Assembly: GCA_964345775.1 (NCBI GenBank)
Contig: CAYFSO010000141.1
Coordinates: forward strand, 1-5,721
Direction: 5' to 3'
DNA from: M55B154 sp964345775
GTDB lineage: Bacteria > Spirochaetota > UBA4802 > UB4802
Length of the DNA stretch: 5,721 nucleotides
Both the position numbers and the translations under genes were made by a program. Shown piece after piece: positions 5,341 to 5,721 of the stretch (the first letter of the stretch is position 1; every line of letters begins with the position of its first letter). The notes below the pieces were generated by a model. The model worked only from the letters and a program-made list of their open reading frames with translations. It was not told the DNA's origin and did no database searches.

Positions 5341-5624
5341 TATATATGCAAGAATTTTTTTCATACGGCGGGTGATTTTTTATCCTCTGATGGCATGAGC
5401 GCAACGGGGGGTTCACGCAAAGGCGCAAAGAACGCGACGAGTTGGTCAATACATGGTAGTTTCGTCTTTTCCAGTATAGCAACCGGTAGTTGTTGTGTTT
5501 TGTTATGGATATAGATTTTACAGGCTATAAATTATTACTTTTTTACACTCTTTCCGGATTCTTGGGAATGGAAAACAGTTCTTTATAACAATAATATATG
5601 AAATTGCAATTTACATAATTTTTT
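5341..5624. other. AT-rich intergenic stretch without recognisable gene
   Basis: Apart from the short repeat at 5408-5435, I see no credible coding region with a ribosome binding site, no RNA gene and no strong hairpin with a T-run. Composition is AT-rich, with many stop codons in every frame. It separates nifU from whatever lies beyond the right edge. Confidence 0.6.
5408..5435. repeat. Solo fragment of a dispersed CACGCAAAGGCGCAAAG repeat
   Basis: The core CACGCAAAGGCGCAAAG (5414-5430), preceded by GGGGGGTT and followed by AACGC, is a short sequence I recognise as dispersed in many bacterial genomes, often near small nuclease-like genes. It stands in AT-rich sequence with no gene next to it and has internal GGCGCAAAG/ACGCAAAG similarity. 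Identification is from memory; copy number in this genome is unknown. Confidence 0.5.
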
Positions 5625-5721
5625 TAACCGCAGATACACGCAGACTTGTGCTGAGCCTGTCGAAGTATGAACACAGATGATGATATTAATTATCAAATAT
5701 TCACGATAATCCGCGTTAATC
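5625..5721. repeat. 'ACCGCAGATACACGCAGA...' dispersed repeat, interrupted and running off the window
   Basis: TAACCGCAGATACACGCAGA (5625-5644) and, after an interruption, AACACAGATGATGATATTAA (5670-5689) with CCGCGTTAATC at the edge (5711-5721) resemble the dispersed repeats that flank GxxExxY-type nuclease-like genes in many genomes, as I recall them. If so, such a gene may begin beyond the right edge. That part is inference. Confidence 0.5.
5645..5669. repeat. 'GTGCTGAGCCTGTCGAAG' dispersed repeat inside the preceding one
   Basis: CTTGTGCTGAGCCTGTCGAA (5645-5664), followed by GTATG, is a well-known short dispersed sequence of unrelated bacteria (reverse strand TTCGACAGGCTCAGCAC). It lies between two parts of the CGCAGA/ACACAGATGA repeat, so it appears to have entered that repeat. 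Identification is from memory of the motif, not a search. Confidence 0.6.

Noticed and set aside
5408..5721. CRISPR array suggested by clustered repeats at the right end
   Set aside because: The repeats are of different types, not evenly spaced direct copies, and no spacers or cas genes are visible.

Overview
The window looks like chromosome from a spirochaete, nearest in character to the Leptospira/Treponema style of flagellar gene. The evidence is the rod/hook-type protein at 1830-2666, whose N-terminus (IYTGATGM, SNNLANVDKTGYKRD), 'PVGKLGTG'-like middle and 'QGFLEKSNVN...GKLINEVAR' end match my recollection of spirochaetal FlgF/FlhO proteins. The lineage call is inference from one family. 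Core genes look roughly 55-60% GC by eye, with good Shine-Dalgarno sites.

Layout. At the left edge a short hydrophobic frame ends at 133; it is either the tail of a longer gene or a 43-residue membrane peptide. Then, on the + strand, come a promoter with a perfect palindrome between its -35 and -10, a small TatA/E-family gene (260-427), murA (487-1755, the first committed step of peptidoglycan synthesis and the fosfomycin target) and a flgF-type flagellar gene (1830-2666). On the - strand, nifU (4357-5208) and nifS (3155-4354) form a tight two-gene operon for iron-sulfur cluster assembly, with nifU first and 2 bases between them. flgF and nifS converge.

The convergent gap holds an AT-rich DUF559 endonuclease-like gene (2682-3056, - strand). 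It is enclosed by inverted copies of a GC-rich palindromic repeat. The repeats supply its probable ribosome binding site and its last dozen codons, so gene and repeats look like one mobile unit. This is the least conventional part of the window.

The last ~510 bases (5209-5721) contain no gene I can support. They hold the AT-rich nifU upstream region and then fragments of three dispersed repeat types, one of which appears to be inserted inside another. No tRNA, rRNA or CRISPR array was seen. The biosynthetic and flagellar genes are conventional; the novelty lies in the repeat-bounded endonuclease unit, the nested repeats and the tatA control region.
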